Source of the DNA: Candidatus Thorarchaeota archaeon
GTDB lineage: Archaea > Asgardarchaeota > Thorarchaeia > Thorarchaeales > Thorarchaeaceae
Length of the DNA: 6,557 bases
NCBI GenBank assembly: GCA_016840245.1
Contig: JAEOST010000753.1
Location: 1 to 6,557 of the forward strand
Reading direction: 5' to 3'
Below are positions 5,875 to 6,557 of this stretch, in pieces. The position numbers and the translations under genes were made by a program. The notes under the pieces were generated by a model that had not been told where the DNA came from, made no database searches, and saw only the letters and a program-made list of their open reading frames with translations. Every line of letters starts with the position of its first letter. Within the stretch, counting starts at the first letter, position 1.

Positions 5875-6276
5875 TTGAGTTCATCGAGTAAAATTCGTGT
5901 ACTTGTTGCGAAACCTGGTTTGGATGGTCATGATCGCGGTGCAAAAGTTGTAGCCCGTGCACTCAGAGATGCTGGTATGGAGGTCATCTACACAGGACTA
6001 CGACAGACCCCAGAGATGATTGTCAGAGCTGCTGTTGATGAAGCAGTTGACGTAATCGGACTAAGCATCTTGAGTGGAGCGCACAATGCGATTTTTCCAA
6101 GAGTGATGGAGCTTCTTCGTGAAGAGGGGGCAGATGAAATTCTAGTAGTTGCAGGAGGTATAATTCCTCAAGACGATATTCCACAACTCAAAGAAGTGGG
6201 AATCTCTGAGATCTTTGGTCCTGGTACACAACTACAAGAAATTGTTGACTATATCAATGCGAATGCAAAGAAATAG
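5875..6276 (+). CDS. mcmA2: Methylmalonyl-CoA mutase, cobalamin-binding small subunit
   Basis: Carries the adenosylcobalamin-binding domain that, with a separate large subunit, converts methylmalonyl-CoA and succinyl-CoA into each other. The 133 residues are the expected size for the stand-alone archaeal subunit (bacterial and animal enzymes carry this domain at the C terminus of one long chain). The base-off/His-on B12 motif is intact: Asp17, His19 (axial cobalt ligand) and Gly22 in [10 protein letters not shown], then SIL (64-66) and the GG pair (94-95). The start is TTG at 5875 with GAGGTG at 5864-5869 five bases away; no better start exists. The next gene, 24 bases on and in the same frame, is the mutase chaperone meaB, which supports the assignment. 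Related mutases (isobutyryl-, ethylmalonyl- or 2-hydroxyisobutyryl-CoA) have similar small subunits, so the substrate is likely but unproven without the large subunit, which is not in the window. Confidence 0.92.
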   Translation: MSSSSKIRVLVAKPGLDGHDRGAKVVARALRDAGMEVIYTGLRQTPEMIVRAAVDEAVDVIGLSILSGAHNAIFPRVMELLREEGADEILVVAGGIIPQDDIPQLKEVGISEIFGPGTQLQEIVDYINANAKK

Positions 6277-6300
6277 TCTGAATATCGTGAGGATTCTGAA

Positions 6301-6557
6301 GTGTCTGCTGAAAAGCTCGCTGAGGGTGTTCTCAGTGGCAAAAGACGTGACCTAGCTCGACTCATTACTCTAATTGAGGATGAGGACCCAGCAGCATCAG
6401 ATGCACTAAGCATGTTATACACCAAGACCGGTCGAGCCCGAGTGATTGGTGTCACAGGACCCCCTGGTTCTGGTAAGAGCACTCTTGTCACAAAGATCAC
6501 TTCTGAGTACCGAGCTCAAAACAAATCTGTAGGAATCATTTGTGTAGATCCATCAAG
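6301..6557 (+). CDS. meaB: MeaB/ArgK-family GTPase, mutase chaperone (5' part, runs off the window)
   Basis: First 85 codons of a G3E-class P-loop GTPase that gates delivery of adenosylcobalamin to, and protects, methylmalonyl-CoA mutase (MMAA in humans). Visible are the helical N-terminal region typical of MeaB (residues 3-40, with LAEGVLSGKRRDLARLI and IEDEDP), the core strand RVIGVTG and the Walker A loop GPPGSGKST (53-61), and the VDPSS segment at the window end, which is characteristic of MeaB. The start is GTG at 6301 with GTGAGGA at 6287-6293 as ribosome site. It follows the cobalamin subunit after 24 bases and is surely co-transcribed with it from the promoter at 5814-5829. The family is normally a little over 300 residues, so most of the gene, including the other G motifs, lies beyond the window. 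Confidence 0.92.
   Translation, partial: MSAEKLAEGVLSGKRRDLARLITLIEDEDPAASDALSMLYTKTGRARVIGVTGPPGSGKSTLVTKITSEYRAQNKSVGIICVDPS

Noticed and set aside
6249..6500. 83-codon minus-strand frame across the mutase-meaB junction
   Set aside because: Shadow of the meaB reading frame, whose Walker A motif and N-terminal pattern are clear on the plus strand.

Overview
The window looks like chromosomal DNA from an archaeon. Evidence: BRE/TATA-type promoter elements (clearest at 5814-5829 and 3466-3474), GGTG/GAGGTG-type Shine-Dalgarno sites, use of TTG, GTG and probably CTG as start codons, a methylmalonyl-CoA mutase split into separate subunits as is usual in archaea, and membrane-tethered winged-helix regulators with archaeal-style exported neighbours. 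The gene mix (CoA-transferase, cobalamin mutase, MeaB) suggests a heterotrophic or fermentative anaerobe. My impression is of an Asgard (Thorarchaeota-like) or Thermoplasmatota-like genome, but the sequence alone does not settle the lineage.

Layout. (1) 20-2462, plus strand: a tight three-gene operon encoding both subunits of a glutaconate-type class I CoA-transferase, followed by a HAD-family phosphatase whose ATG overlaps the previous stop codon by one base. (2) 2556-3005, plus strand: an unrecognised 149-residue, probably helical protein, converging with a small two-repeat TPR protein on the minus strand (3306-3016). (3) 3506-4684, plus strand: an exported, C-terminally membrane-anchored protein with an EF-hand-like calcium loop, many N-glycosylation sequons and Met/His-rich patches. 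It appears to start at an unusual CTG codon and ends at a strong hairpin plus T-run terminator. (4) 4781-5797, plus strand: a single-pass membrane protein with an extracellular domain and a cytoplasmic winged-helix DNA-binding domain, a likely one-component membrane regulator. (5) 5875 to the window end, plus strand: the cobalamin-binding small subunit of a methylmalonyl-CoA-type mutase followed by the first 85 codons of its GTPase chaperone MeaB, behind a good promoter with a palindrome just downstream of the TATA box.

How the genes fit together. The CoA-transferase operon and the mutase/MeaB operon both serve acyl-CoA metabolism, activating or exchanging dicarboxylic acyl groups and interconverting methylmalonyl-CoA and succinyl-CoA, but the window does not show the large mutase subunit or the enzymes that would identify the full pathway. 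The region between them carries surface and regulatory genes. No rRNA, tRNA, CRISPR array, insertion sequence or other mobile element was seen, and no gene-free stretch exceeds 300 bases. I found no clearly new multi-gene system; the most promising leads are the CTG-initiated exported protein, the membrane-bound regulator and the palindrome at the neighbouring mutase promoter.
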